Source of the DNA: Draconibacterium orientale
GTDB taxonomy: Bacteria > Bacteroidota > Bacteroidia > Bacteroidales > Prolixibacteraceae
Assembly: GCF_000626635.1 (NCBI RefSeq)
Contig: NZ_CP007451.1
Coordinates: 372,001-436,000, forward strand
DNA length: 64,000 nucleotides
Direction: 5' to 3'
Translations under genes and position numbers: made by a program
The notes under the pieces: model-generated
Told to the model about the DNA's origin: nothing
Databases searched by the model: none
Seen by the model: the letters and a program-made list of their open reading frames with translations, nothing else
Part shown: positions 34,959 through 42,774 of the stretch, one piece after another
How the letters are laid out: the number at the start of each line of letters is the position of its first letter
How positions within the stretch are numbered: position 1 is the first letter of the stretch

Positions 34959-36519
34959 GGCCTGCCATTTTTAACGATTCTTTTTTTAGCGCTTCTTCCA
35001 GTCTTCCCTCAATCTCTTCCAACTCATCTTCGTAGAAATACTTATCGGCCTTGTAAGGCTTTAATTTTTCAATTGTATTTTCCTGCTCGTTGTACTCGGC
35101 AAAATATACGCGGTCCATCCACTCCATGTTCCGGGCTTCGTTGAATTTTAGCACGAACACTTTTTCGCCATCAATTTCTGTTGTGCCCATCAGCGAGGTT
35201 TTTCCGGCAGAGGAAGTCATCGTAATGTAGCGCGACGGACGATTTATCGATGCCAGACTGCGATACACCTTGTTGAATACTTTGGTGATATCGGCCAGCG
35301 GTGCTGTGAAATGATGATGCTCGCCGGTTGGCCGTGCGCAGTACATCGAATGGAAACCAATACCAACCATGGCCAGTATATTGCCTAAATCAATCCAGTT
35401 TTGTGCCGACCGATCGACATCCACTTTGCCGTTTTCATCTTTATACAAACTAATGGTGTTCATAATCGGACTTTGGCTCTTCACTTTTATGTCGTATTTT
35501 TTCAGGCGCTGAATAGCTGCAAGTGCTCCCGGATTCAACAGCTCACGCGGTGTTGAGGTATGCGACATCCAAACCACCTGGATACCATTTTCAACGGTAG
35601 TTTTCAGCAGCTCCAGAATTTCTTTAAACCGATCGGTGAGCAGAAATTCAGGATGAAAAGTGATAGCCCGCGAGCCAATTCGTAATGTGCGGATATGCAA
35701 CAACTCATCGTCTTCCAGAATTGGAGTGAGGTATTCTTTCAATCGCTTGTATGAAATGTAGCCCGCGTCTCCTCCGGTAATTAATATGTCGGTAACTTCT
35801 TTGTGCTTTTTCAGGTAATTATGCACCTGCCCGATGTCGTGCTGAACAAACATATCTTCGTCGCCACGCACCTGTGCATGACGGAAACAATAGGTGCAAA
35901 AAGCAAAACAGTTTTGTGTTCCGGCATCCAGAATCAGTTTTATCGGCGGATACTTGTGCTGGCTTCCTTCCAGAATTTCAATCTGCCCCTCGTCGTTATA
36001 AAAAAACGGTTTGTTCAGTTTTTGTTTCCCATCGTGCGGATTGGTTTTTAACTGGTAAGCTTCAACAACTTTCCGTCGATCTTCTTCGCTTTGGGCATCC
36101 AGGTATTTTTGTACATCAGTTTTGTTAATCATATCCGGCTGCGGAAACACCAGGTAGTAATTCGGATCATTTTTATAGTTGCTCCAATCAATGGTATTCA
36201 GAATATGTTTGGTCGCCATAAAACGGTACACTTCAAGAAAAAACTCACGTTCTTTTACACGTTCGAGCTCTACTCCATTAGCTTTCAATACATTTAAAAT
36301 TTCACGAAAACCGGCTAACCCGGTGTAATGGGTTTTTCCTGTAAAAAGTGGAGTACCCGTTTTTGAAAAGCCGGAATACTGAGGATAACATTTTTGCAGG
36401 CGGTGAATTAATCCTGCTGATAAAAGCTCCTCGTTTTTAATGGTTTGTATTGTTTCGGGCGTAAAATTGTAAGCACGCATCATTTCATCAACATTTAATG
36501 ATTCTTTCGTACTGTTCAT
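34951..36519 (-). CDS. KamA-family radical SAM 2,3-aminomutase, probably not lysine-specific
   Basis: 522 residues. The radical SAM cluster is C204-x3-C208-x2-C211, R213 matches the substrate-carboxylate Arg of lysine 2,3-aminomutase, and PLP Lys K440 is in SSAGKTSLM. By my alignment the two Asp residues that hold the lysine epsilon-amine in the clostridial enzyme (D293, D330) are replaced: the first region reads CARPTGEHHHF (394-404, A/R at the position) and the second reads MTSSAGK (T/M). The C-terminal zinc Cys of that enzyme are absent. It probably shifts the amino group of another 2-amino acid, and 2-aminoadipate is the candidate that fits the cluster; glutamate is an alternative. It is the first gene of the lysine operon. 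Confidence 0.85.
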   Translation of the reverse strand: MNSTKESLNVDEMMRAYNFTPETIQTIKNEELLSAGLIHRLQKCYPQYSGFSKTGTPLFTGKTHYTGLAGFREILNVLKANGVELERVKEREFFLEVYRFMATKHILNTIDWSNYKNDPNYYLVFPQPDMINKTDVQKYLDAQSEEDRRKVVEAYQLKTNPHDGKQKLNKPFFYNDEGQIEILEGSQHKYPPIKLILDAGTQNCFAFCTYCFRHAQVRGDEDMFVQHDIGQVHNYLKKHKEVTDILITGGDAGYISYKRLKEYLTPILEDDELLHIRTLRIGSRAITFHPEFLLTDRFKEILELLKTTVENGIQVVWMSHTSTPRELLNPGALAAIQRLKKYDIKVKSQSPIMNTISLYKDENGKVDVDRSAQNWIDLGNILAMVGIGFHSMYCARPTGEHHHFTAPLADITKVFNKVYRSLASINRPSRYITMTSSAGKTSLMGTTEIDGEKVFVLKFNEARNMEWMDRVYFAEYNEQENTIEKLKPYKADKYFYEDELEEIEGRLEEALKKESLKMAGHD

Positions 36520-37052
36520 TTCAATTGAATTTAAAAGTTACTATTGAAAATTTAGAAAACACTCAAGACCCAATGCATAGCCTTATACGAGCCATACAGG
36601 AAGGCTGTTGCGCTTCATTCCGAATCCGTCTTACCGACACTGATTTGAAAGCATTTTAACAGTAAAAAGTATTGACAGGCGCCAATAAGAGTTGTGGAAT
36701 AAAACCAACTGCGGTTGCAGCTAATGTGAAACCTTATCATCATCGAGGCACTCTGGCATGCCTTGATAGAAAAAAACAGGACATGAATACGATTGTACCA
36801 TGTGCCCAATTTATGAAAATTTAAATCAGAAGTCCATGATTTTTGTGATAATTTATAAAAATGGAAGATATCATCTTTTGTTAAATAAATTTTTAGCAAC
36901 TTAAGGGGCTATTAAAAAGTATTTTTTTGCCGAAAAAGTAAGACGTTTAATTCGTTAACACGACCAAAAATTCAGCAAAAACCAGAGTAATATTTATCGA
37001 ACGAATTCTTATTAATTTCGTTTGAATAATTGGAAACAGAAAACAGAAAAAA
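36520..37052. other. Divergent control region of the lysine cluster
   Basis: AT-rich 533 bp between the start of the aminomutase operon (minus) and the second saccharopine dehydrogenase (plus). I could not fix a convincing -33/-7 pair for either direction. A 94-codon minus-strand frame (36615-36899) has no recognisable features. The region should hold both promoters and any operator. Confidence 0.4.
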
Positions 37053-38372
37053 ATGAAAGTACTATTACTTGGCGCCGGAATGGTAGCCAAACCACTTGCC
37101 GATTATATTCTTAACAACCAAATAGAATTAACCATTGCCAGCCGCACACTTGCAAAAGCCGAAAAGTTAATCGGAAACCATGCAAACGGTAAAGCGCTGC
37201 AATGGACCATCGACGATCTTAACCAACTGGATGAACTGATTGCTTCGCACGATTTAACTGTAAGCCTGTTGCCGTATGCACACCATGTAACGGTTGCCCA
37301 ACTGTGTATTAAGCACAAAAAAAACATGGTAACCACATCGTATGTATCAGAAGAAATGAAGGCACTGGATGCTGAAGCAAAAAATGCCGGAATTATTATT
37401 CTGAACGAAATTGGTGTTGATCCGGGCTTTGACCATATGACTGCCATGCGAATCATCGATAAGGTAAAAGAAAAAGGTGGCAAGATCAAGGAATTTTACT
37501 CGTTGTGCGGAGCACTGGCCGCCCCCGAAGAAATTGACAATCCGTTTAAGTATAAATTTTCGTGGTCGCCAAAAGGTGTAATTATGGCCGGAAATAACGG
37601 AGCGAAATATTTAAAAGACGGCGAAATTGTTGAACTCCCCACTGAAAAGCTTTTCAAAGATCCGTTGAAAATTGATTTTCCCGAAGTTGGAGAGATGGAA
37701 GTTTACCCCAATCGCAACTCGTTGGCTTACATCGATATTTACGGATTAAAAGATGTTACCACCATGTACCGCGGCACGTTCCGTTACCCCGACTGGTGCG
37801 AAATTATGGATGCCATGAAAACGCTTGGCTTGTTTACCTACGAGAAGCAAAATTTTGCCGGCAAAACTTACAAAAAAGTTATGGCACGCCAGCTGGAAGT
37901 TTATCCGGCCAACATTAAAGAAAAAGTAGCTGAACGGCTGCGGTTGCCGATCGACAGTCCTGCTATTCGGGCTATGGAATGGCTGGGTCTTTTCAGCGAT
38001 TATATGGTTGCAATGGACGAAGGATCGAATTTTGATTTGGTTACCTACCTGATGCTCAAAAAAATGATGCTCCCCGAAGGTGCCCGCGACATGGTTATCA
38101 TGCTTCACTCGTTTTTAATTGAAAATGCCAACGGAAGCAAAGAAGTTATAAAATCGCGGTTATTGGATTTTGCCACCAAAGAAGATACATCGATTGCAAG
38201 AACAGTTGCGCTACCTGCAGCCATTGCGGTTAAAATGATTTTGGATGGAAGAATTACGGACAAAGGCGTTCATATTCCGGTATCAAAAAGTATTTACGAG
38301 CCTATTTTAACGGAACTGGAAAAACTTGGCATTGCCATGAAAGAAGAATGGGGACTGCCCATTAACAACTAG
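37053..38372 (+). CDS. Saccharopine dehydrogenase-family oxidoreductase (lysine cluster, copy 2)
   Basis: 439 residues. Rossmann motif VLLLGAGMVAKPLADYIL, the strand LNEIGVDPGFDHMTAMRI, SWSPKGVIMAGNN and the C-terminal YEPILTELEKLGIA. It is clearly paralogous to the protein at 27721-29067 and of LYS9-like length. It is divergent from the aminomutase operon. Likely roles are lysine:2-oxoglutarate reductase, glutamate-forming saccharopine dehydrogenase or lysine 6-dehydrogenase; the sequence does not decide which copy does which step. No LYS1-type (AlaDH/PNT-like) reductase is in the window. Confidence 0.85.
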   Translation: MKVLLLGAGMVAKPLADYILNNQIELTIASRTLAKAEKLIGNHANGKALQWTIDDLNQLDELIASHDLTVSLLPYAHHVTVAQLCIKHKKNMVTTSYVSEEMKALDAEAKNAGIIILNEIGVDPGFDHMTAMRIIDKVKEKGGKIKEFYSLCGALAAPEEIDNPFKYKFSWSPKGVIMAGNNGAKYLKDGEIVELPTEKLFKDPLKIDFPEVGEMEVYPNRNSLAYIDIYGLKDVTTMYRGTFRYPDWCEIMDAMKTLGLFTYEKQNFAGKTYKKVMARQLEVYPANIKEKVAERLRLPIDSPAIRAMEWLGLFSDYMVAMDEGSNFDLVTYLMLKKMMLPEGARDMVIMLHSFLIENANGSKEVIKSRLLDFATKEDTSIARTVALPAAIAVKMILDGRITDKGVHIPVSKSIYEPILTELEKLGIAMKEEWGLPINN

Positions 38373-38529
38373 TTGCGGGTTTCGCCGGTTTTAATCGAAT
38401 ATACTTTCATTTTTGAGTGTGCATTACCAACCGACGGTTTAGTTTAAAAACCACAACGAACGTTCAAAAATTAAGCAAAACAATCAGAGAGCGTAGTTTT
38501 TTGTATTTTTCCCCAATAATTTCAGCCGC

Positions 38530-39561
38530 ATGGAAACAAGTAAAAAAATTTACATTTTTCTAATCGTAATTACAATTGTGGTGGTTTGTATTTATGCACA
38601 ATCCATCATCATTCCGTTTATTCTGGCCATTCTGTTTTGGTTTCTTATCCGGGTAATTAAAAAGTTACTGCTAAAAGTAAAATTTGTTGGCCGCATGCCT
38701 AAATGGATCATCACTCTGTTTTCAACCTTAGTGTTGATCGGCTTTTTGGTGCTCGCTGTTTCCATGATATCAAAAAACATTAAGGTTCTATCGACAACCC
38801 TGCCGGTTTACGAAGCCAATGTAAATAAAATTGCACAGCAAATTAATCAGCAATTTGATGTTGACATTATGAATATGGCGGGAAATTTTGCCCAAGATCT
38901 GAATTTCGGCAGTATTCTTTCATCGCTGTTAAGTACACTAACCGGGCTATTTGGCAACGCCTTCACGGTGTTACTTTATCTGCTGTTTTTACTGTTGGAA
39001 GAACCGATCTTTCCCAAGAAATTAAAAGCCATGTATCCGGACAAGAAACGTTATGAACATGTAAAAGAACTGGTAGATAAAATCGATCATTCCATAGGAA
39101 ACTATGTGGCACTAAAAACACTTACCAGTTTGTTAACTGGTTTTCTGAGTTATTTTGCGCTGCTGTTTATTGGCATTGATGCGCCATTGTTTTGGGCTTT
39201 TCTCATCTTTGTTCTCAACTTTATTCCAACAATCGGGTCGCTAATTGCCACAGCGTTCCCGGCAATATTTGCCATTTTACAGTTTGGCGAAATCACTCCG
39301 GGAATTCTGGTACTGTCGATTGTTGGAGCCATTCAGTTGGTTGTTGGCAACTTTATCGAGCCGCGCCTAATGGGCAATTCACTAAACATCAGCCCTCTGG
39401 TGGTATTTTTAACCCTTGCCATCTGGGGTGTCATCTGGGGCATTTCAGGCATGCTGCTCAGTGTTCCTATTACGGTAATTCTGATAATAATTATGTCTGA
39501 ATTCCCGGGTACAAGGCCCTTTGCCATTTTACTGAGTCAAAAAGGTTCGCTCAACAAATAG
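38530..39561 (+). CDS. AI-2E/PerM-family membrane permease
   Basis: 343 residues with about seven or eight membrane segments, the paired N-terminal helices and the family-typical block near the C-terminus (PTIGSLIATAFPAIFAILQF, then VGNFIEPRLMGNSLNISPLV). Members include exporters of autoinducer-2, Na+/H+ antiporters and many of unknown substrate, so transport specificity cannot be given. It starts 157 bp after the dehydrogenase gene and appears independent of it. Confidence 0.88.
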   Translation: METSKKIYIFLIVITIVVVCIYAQSIIIPFILAILFWFLIRVIKKLLLKVKFVGRMPKWIITLFSTLVLIGFLVLAVSMISKNIKVLSTTLPVYEANVNKIAQQINQQFDVDIMNMAGNFAQDLNFGSILSSLLSTLTGLFGNAFTVLLYLLFLLLEEPIFPKKLKAMYPDKKRYEHVKELVDKIDHSIGNYVALKTLTSLLTGFLSYFALLFIGIDAPLFWAFLIFVLNFIPTIGSLIATAFPAIFAILQFGEITPGILVLSIVGAIQLVVGNFIEPRLMGNSLNISPLVVFLTLAIWGVIWGISGMLLSVPITVILIIIMSEFPGTRPFAILLSQKGSLNK

Positions 39562-39724
39562 CAAACTGCAACTATTCAATGTCTGCCCATAACCAATAAG
39601 GCTCGCTGTAATAAAAAACATTGAGCATGTAAACAAAAACCGATTTCAACATAACAGGAACTGCCATCTGTCAATGAATTTTTACTTCATTTTTTGCACC
39701 TTTGGGAATTTAAAATAGTAAGCA

Positions 39725-41179
39725 ATGAAAACATTAGCAACACTGCAACCGCAACCACTTTTTAACTATTTCGAAGCCATTTGCCAGGTACCCCGGCCAT
39801 CGAAAAAAGAGGAAAAAATAAGAGCGTACCTATTGCAATTCGCAGAAGAAAATAAACTGGAAGCCCACACCGACAAAATTGGAAATGTAGTGATAAAAAA
39901 GCCTGCCAGTAAAGGAATGGAGCAGGCGCCAACCGTTATTCTGCAAACGCACATGGACATGGTTTGCGAAAAGAATTCGGACAAAGAATTTGATTTCGAT
40001 AACGATGCCATTGAGCCAATGATTGTTGACGGCTGGGTGAAAGCCAACGGAACAACATTGGGTGCCGATTGCGGAATTGGCATTGCAGCCCAATTGGCTG
40101 TACTGGCTTCAAAAGAATTAAAACACGGCCCAATCGAATGTTTGATTACTGTTGATGAAGAAACCGGATTAACAGGTGCTTTTAACCTGCAGCCGAACTT
40201 TTTATCCGGGTCGGTTTTGTTGAACCTCGACTCGGAAGATGAAGGTGAACTGTTTATTGGTTGTGCCGGCGGAATTGATACGCTTGCCACTTTTAATTAC
40301 CAACAGGAAAAAACGCCTGAAAATTCAATCGCAGTAAAAGTTTCGGTTAGCGGACTTTTAGGTGGGCATTCGGGCGACGATATCCACAAAAACCGTGGTA
40401 ATGCCAACAAAATCCTTAACCGCTTTTTGTGGAACTGGAACGAGGGTTTTGAAATCAGGCTTGCCGATTTTAACGGCGGAAATTTACGTAATGCCATTGC
40501 ACGCGAGGCTTTTGGTATTTTTACAATTCCTGCAAAAAAACGAGATGAAGTGTTCGCTTCATTCAATAAAATGGCCGCTTCGATAAAAGATGAATTTCAG
40601 TTTGCCGAGCCAAAATTGGAAATCAGTTGCACGGAAACCGAACTACCTGCTTTTGTTGTTGATACTGATACGCAAAACAAACTTTTAAATGCCATCTATG
40701 CCTGTCCACACGGTGTTTTGGAAATGAGCTCGCGCATGGAAAATATGGTGGAAACCTCAACAAACCTGGCTTCAGTAAAATTTACCAACGACAATAAAAT
40801 CGTGGTAACTACCAGCCAGCGCAGCGAAATTGAAGGACGGAAATATTATGCCGCCGAAACCGTAAAAGCGGTATTTAATCTTGCCGGAGCAGCAGTAATA
40901 CACAGCGACGGCTATCCTGGCTGGACGCCAAATCCTAATTCTGATATTTTGAAAACTACCGTTGATTCTTATAAAAAATTGTTTGGCATGGAACCGGTTG
41001 TTCGCTCGATTCACGCAGGACTGGAGTGTGGACTTTTCCTTGAAAAATACCCGCACCTCGATATGGTTTCATTTGGACCAACCATTAAAGGAGCCCATTC
41101 GCCCGATGAAAGACTGGACATTTCAACCACCGAAAAATTCTGGAAACACCTGGTTGATGTGCTTGAAAATATAAAGTAA
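39725..41179 (+). CDS. pepD: Aminoacyl-histidine dipeptidase (M20C)
   Basis: 484 residues. Metal-site motifs of the M20 family occur in order: QTHMDMVCEK, TLGADCGIGIA, DEETGLTGAF, LDSEDEGELFIGC and, near the end, HAGLECGLFL. The length and the N-terminal NYFEAICQVPRPSKKEEKI segment are those of PepD, a cytoplasmic di-zinc peptidase that hydrolyses Xaa-His and other dipeptides. No signal peptide. A monocistronic gene followed by a repeat-rich terminator region. Confidence 0.95.
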   Translation: MKTLATLQPQPLFNYFEAICQVPRPSKKEEKIRAYLLQFAEENKLEAHTDKIGNVVIKKPASKGMEQAPTVILQTHMDMVCEKNSDKEFDFDNDAIEPMIVDGWVKANGTTLGADCGIGIAAQLAVLASKELKHGPIECLITVDEETGLTGAFNLQPNFLSGSVLLNLDSEDEGELFIGCAGGIDTLATFNYQQEKTPENSIAVKVSVSGLLGGHSGDDIHKNRGNANKILNRFLWNWNEGFEIRLADFNGGNLRNAIAREAFGIFTIPAKKRDEVFASFNKMAASIKDEFQFAEPKLEISCTETELPAFVVDTDTQNKLLNAIYACPHGVLEMSSRMENMVETSTNLASVKFTNDNKIVVTTSQRSEIEGRKYYAAETVKAVFNLAGAAVIHSDGYPGWTPNPNSDILKTTVDSYKKLFGMEPVVRSIHAGLECGLFLEKYPHLDMVSFGPTIKGAHSPDERLDISTTEKFWKHLVDVLENIK

Positions 41180-41188
41180 TAGAATAGG

Positions 41189-41318
41189 AAAAAGCTGCTT
41201 CAAAAAGGTGCTATTTGAAACGTCACCCTGAACTTGTTTCAGGGTCTGTACTCGCTGGAGGTGAGATTCTGAAACAAGTTCAGAATGACGTATATGGTTA
41301 TTTTGAAACAGCTTTTTT
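41189..41318. repeat. Nested inverted repeat / terminator after pepD
   Basis: Outer arms AAAAAGCTGCTTCAAAA (41189-41205) and TTTTGAAACAGCTTTTTT (41301-41318) pair with one mismatch and end in a T-run. Inside, 41221-41290 is a second palindrome (CGTCA...TGACG) built from a GAACTTGTTTCAG-type repeat of the phylum. Confidence 0.65.
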
Positions 41319-41421
41319 ATTCTTTGTTAAAATAATACCGATTTAACAACAAAATGTCGCATTCTTTCATTTCATTCCGAATGCTCCAGTATTGTAGCAT
41401 CGGCATTAACCATTGTAATCT

Positions 41422-41919
41422 TTAAAATTCCATGCAGCTTTTTAAAGAACAATTGGTATAAAATGATCGTAACGCAATGTTGGTTCCTAAACTTTCAGGA
41501 TTATTCCTTTCCATAATCCGGATTTGCAGCGTGTGTTTTCTGTTCTTCAAATCCTTATCCAGCGTATAGCCTTTAAGCGTTGTCTCTGCATCTTTCGAAA
41601 AAGTATCCAATTCAAACCAGGGTTGTCCATCCAGGCTGTATTCAATAATTCCTGAGTGGTTATCGGAGTACACCAAAATACCAACAGCTGTTCCTTTAAA
41701 GCGGAATTTGATTATCTCTCCGGGATATTCTCCTTTCAGCACCTTTTCGTCCGAAACGCTTGTCAATTCCCAGCCTTTTATGGGCTTTGGCGGATCGGGC
41801 GAAACAAAAACAGGATTCGGAAAAGTTACCCCGTCAACCAAAGTTGATAAGTCCTGATCGGTTTGTGCCTGTGTAGTTAGGCACATAACCAGCAATAAAA
41901 AGATTCCCACTATTCGCAT
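41422..41919 (-). CDS. Secreted small beta-sandwich protein, GDSL-esterase-like N-module
   Basis: 165 residues. A signal peptide ending in TTQAQ is followed by a compact domain resembling the carbohydrate-binding jelly-roll found in front of some SGNH/GDSL esterases (WELTSVSDEKVLKGEYPGEI, FRFKGTAVGILVYSD, GQPWFELDTFSKD, LRSFYTN). No esterase catalytic domain follows. The last residues (CSLKSCMEF) look unlike the fold, which may mark a 3' frameshift or truncation. The family assignment is tentative. Confidence 0.55.
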   Translation of the reverse strand: MRIVGIFLLLVMCLTTQAQTDQDLSTLVDGVTFPNPVFVSPDPPKPIKGWELTSVSDEKVLKGEYPGEIIKFRFKGTAVGILVYSDNHSGIIEYSLDGQPWFELDTFSKDAETTLKGYTLDKDLKNRKHTLQIRIMERNNPESLGTNIALRSFYTNCSLKSCMEF

Positions 41920-41954
41920 GATTCAGATTTTTTAAAAAGCTGAAGGTAAGAATT

Positions 41955-42521
41955 TCAATCTTTCCATTCAATTTTTTCCTTCCAGTCGCGGCGCCCGGGC
42001 GAAGGAAAATCCATCATTACCTGCCCAACATAAAAGAAACCTAAACTTTTTTGGTTGTTTTCCAACTCCAGTAATTCATCAAACAGCTCGATAAAACCCG
42101 GTGTTGCCCAAAACGCAGCCAATTCCATTTCGGTAGCGGTTAGCCACATATTTTGCACGGCCATCGATACTGCTGCAATTTCTTCCCACTCGGGTAACCG
42201 ACCGGCTGAATCGGGCTGCAAAATTACTGCAATGGCTACGGGCACACGCTCAATGGTTGATGCAAACTTTTCGATTTTCTCTGATGCAACCGGGTAACCT
42301 TCCTTTTGCTTTTCCAAGAGTAAAGCTTTGGCTTCGGCAGCCAGTTTGGCTTTGGCTTCGCCACGATAAACCTTAAACCGCCAGGGTTCGGTCTTTTTAT
42401 GGTTGGGAGCCCAGTTGGCACTTCGTAACAACTCTTCTACCGAGCCGTTTGGCAGGTCCTTTTTGGCAAATAATCGTGGCGGTGTTGCTCTTCGGTTCTT
42501 TATAATTTCAGTAACTGACAT
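41955..42521 (-). CDS. Nitroreductase-family FMN oxidoreductase
   Basis: 188 residues. N-terminal NRRATPPRLF, the FMN-binding WAPNHKKTEPWRFKVY segment, and the later GQVMMDFPSPGRRDW are typical of short YdjA-type nitroreductases. Expected to be a cytoplasmic, dimeric FMN enzyme using NAD(P)H; substrates of this branch are mostly unknown. It lies 35 bp from the small secreted protein gene on the same strand, but the two have no evident link. Confidence 0.88.
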   Translation of the reverse strand: MSVTEIIKNRRATPPRLFAKKDLPNGSVEELLRSANWAPNHKKTEPWRFKVYRGEAKAKLAAEAKALLLEKQKEGYPVASEKIEKFASTIERVPVAIAVILQPDSAGRLPEWEEIAAVSMAVQNMWLTATEMELAAFWATPGFIELFDELLELENNQKSLGFFYVGQVMMDFPSPGRRDWKEKIEWKD

Positions 42522-42774
42522 ATAGTTTTTTTAAGAAAAACACAGTTCCCCTAAAAAAGTTGAATGATTTTTCAAAGCCTTTATGCCACCGGAAGGGATT
42601 GATCAGAGATTGAAAAAGATTGATGGAGAATGGTCAAAGATTGATCTTTGAAATTAAATACCCATTCCTCCTGATCATGTAAAACTATTAATCAATCAGT
42701 AACTTCACCCGGGAAAAGACTTCTCTCTTTGCCCGAAATCACAAAAAATCAAAACTGAATACTGCGACTGAAAA

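Noticed and set aside
34218-35144. A 308-codon plus-strand frame
   Set aside because: It lies wholly opposite the CoA-transferase alpha gene and the aminomutase gene ends, both of which have clear family motifs.
34951-36519. Lysine 2,3-aminomutase starting the 3,5-diaminohexanoate fermentation
   Set aside because: The lysine side-chain Asp residues are missing and none of the later enzymes of that fermentation is in the cluster.
36615-36899. A 94-codon minus-strand frame in the divergent control region
   Set aside because: AT-rich, no recognisable domain, and placed where the promoters of two operons must be.
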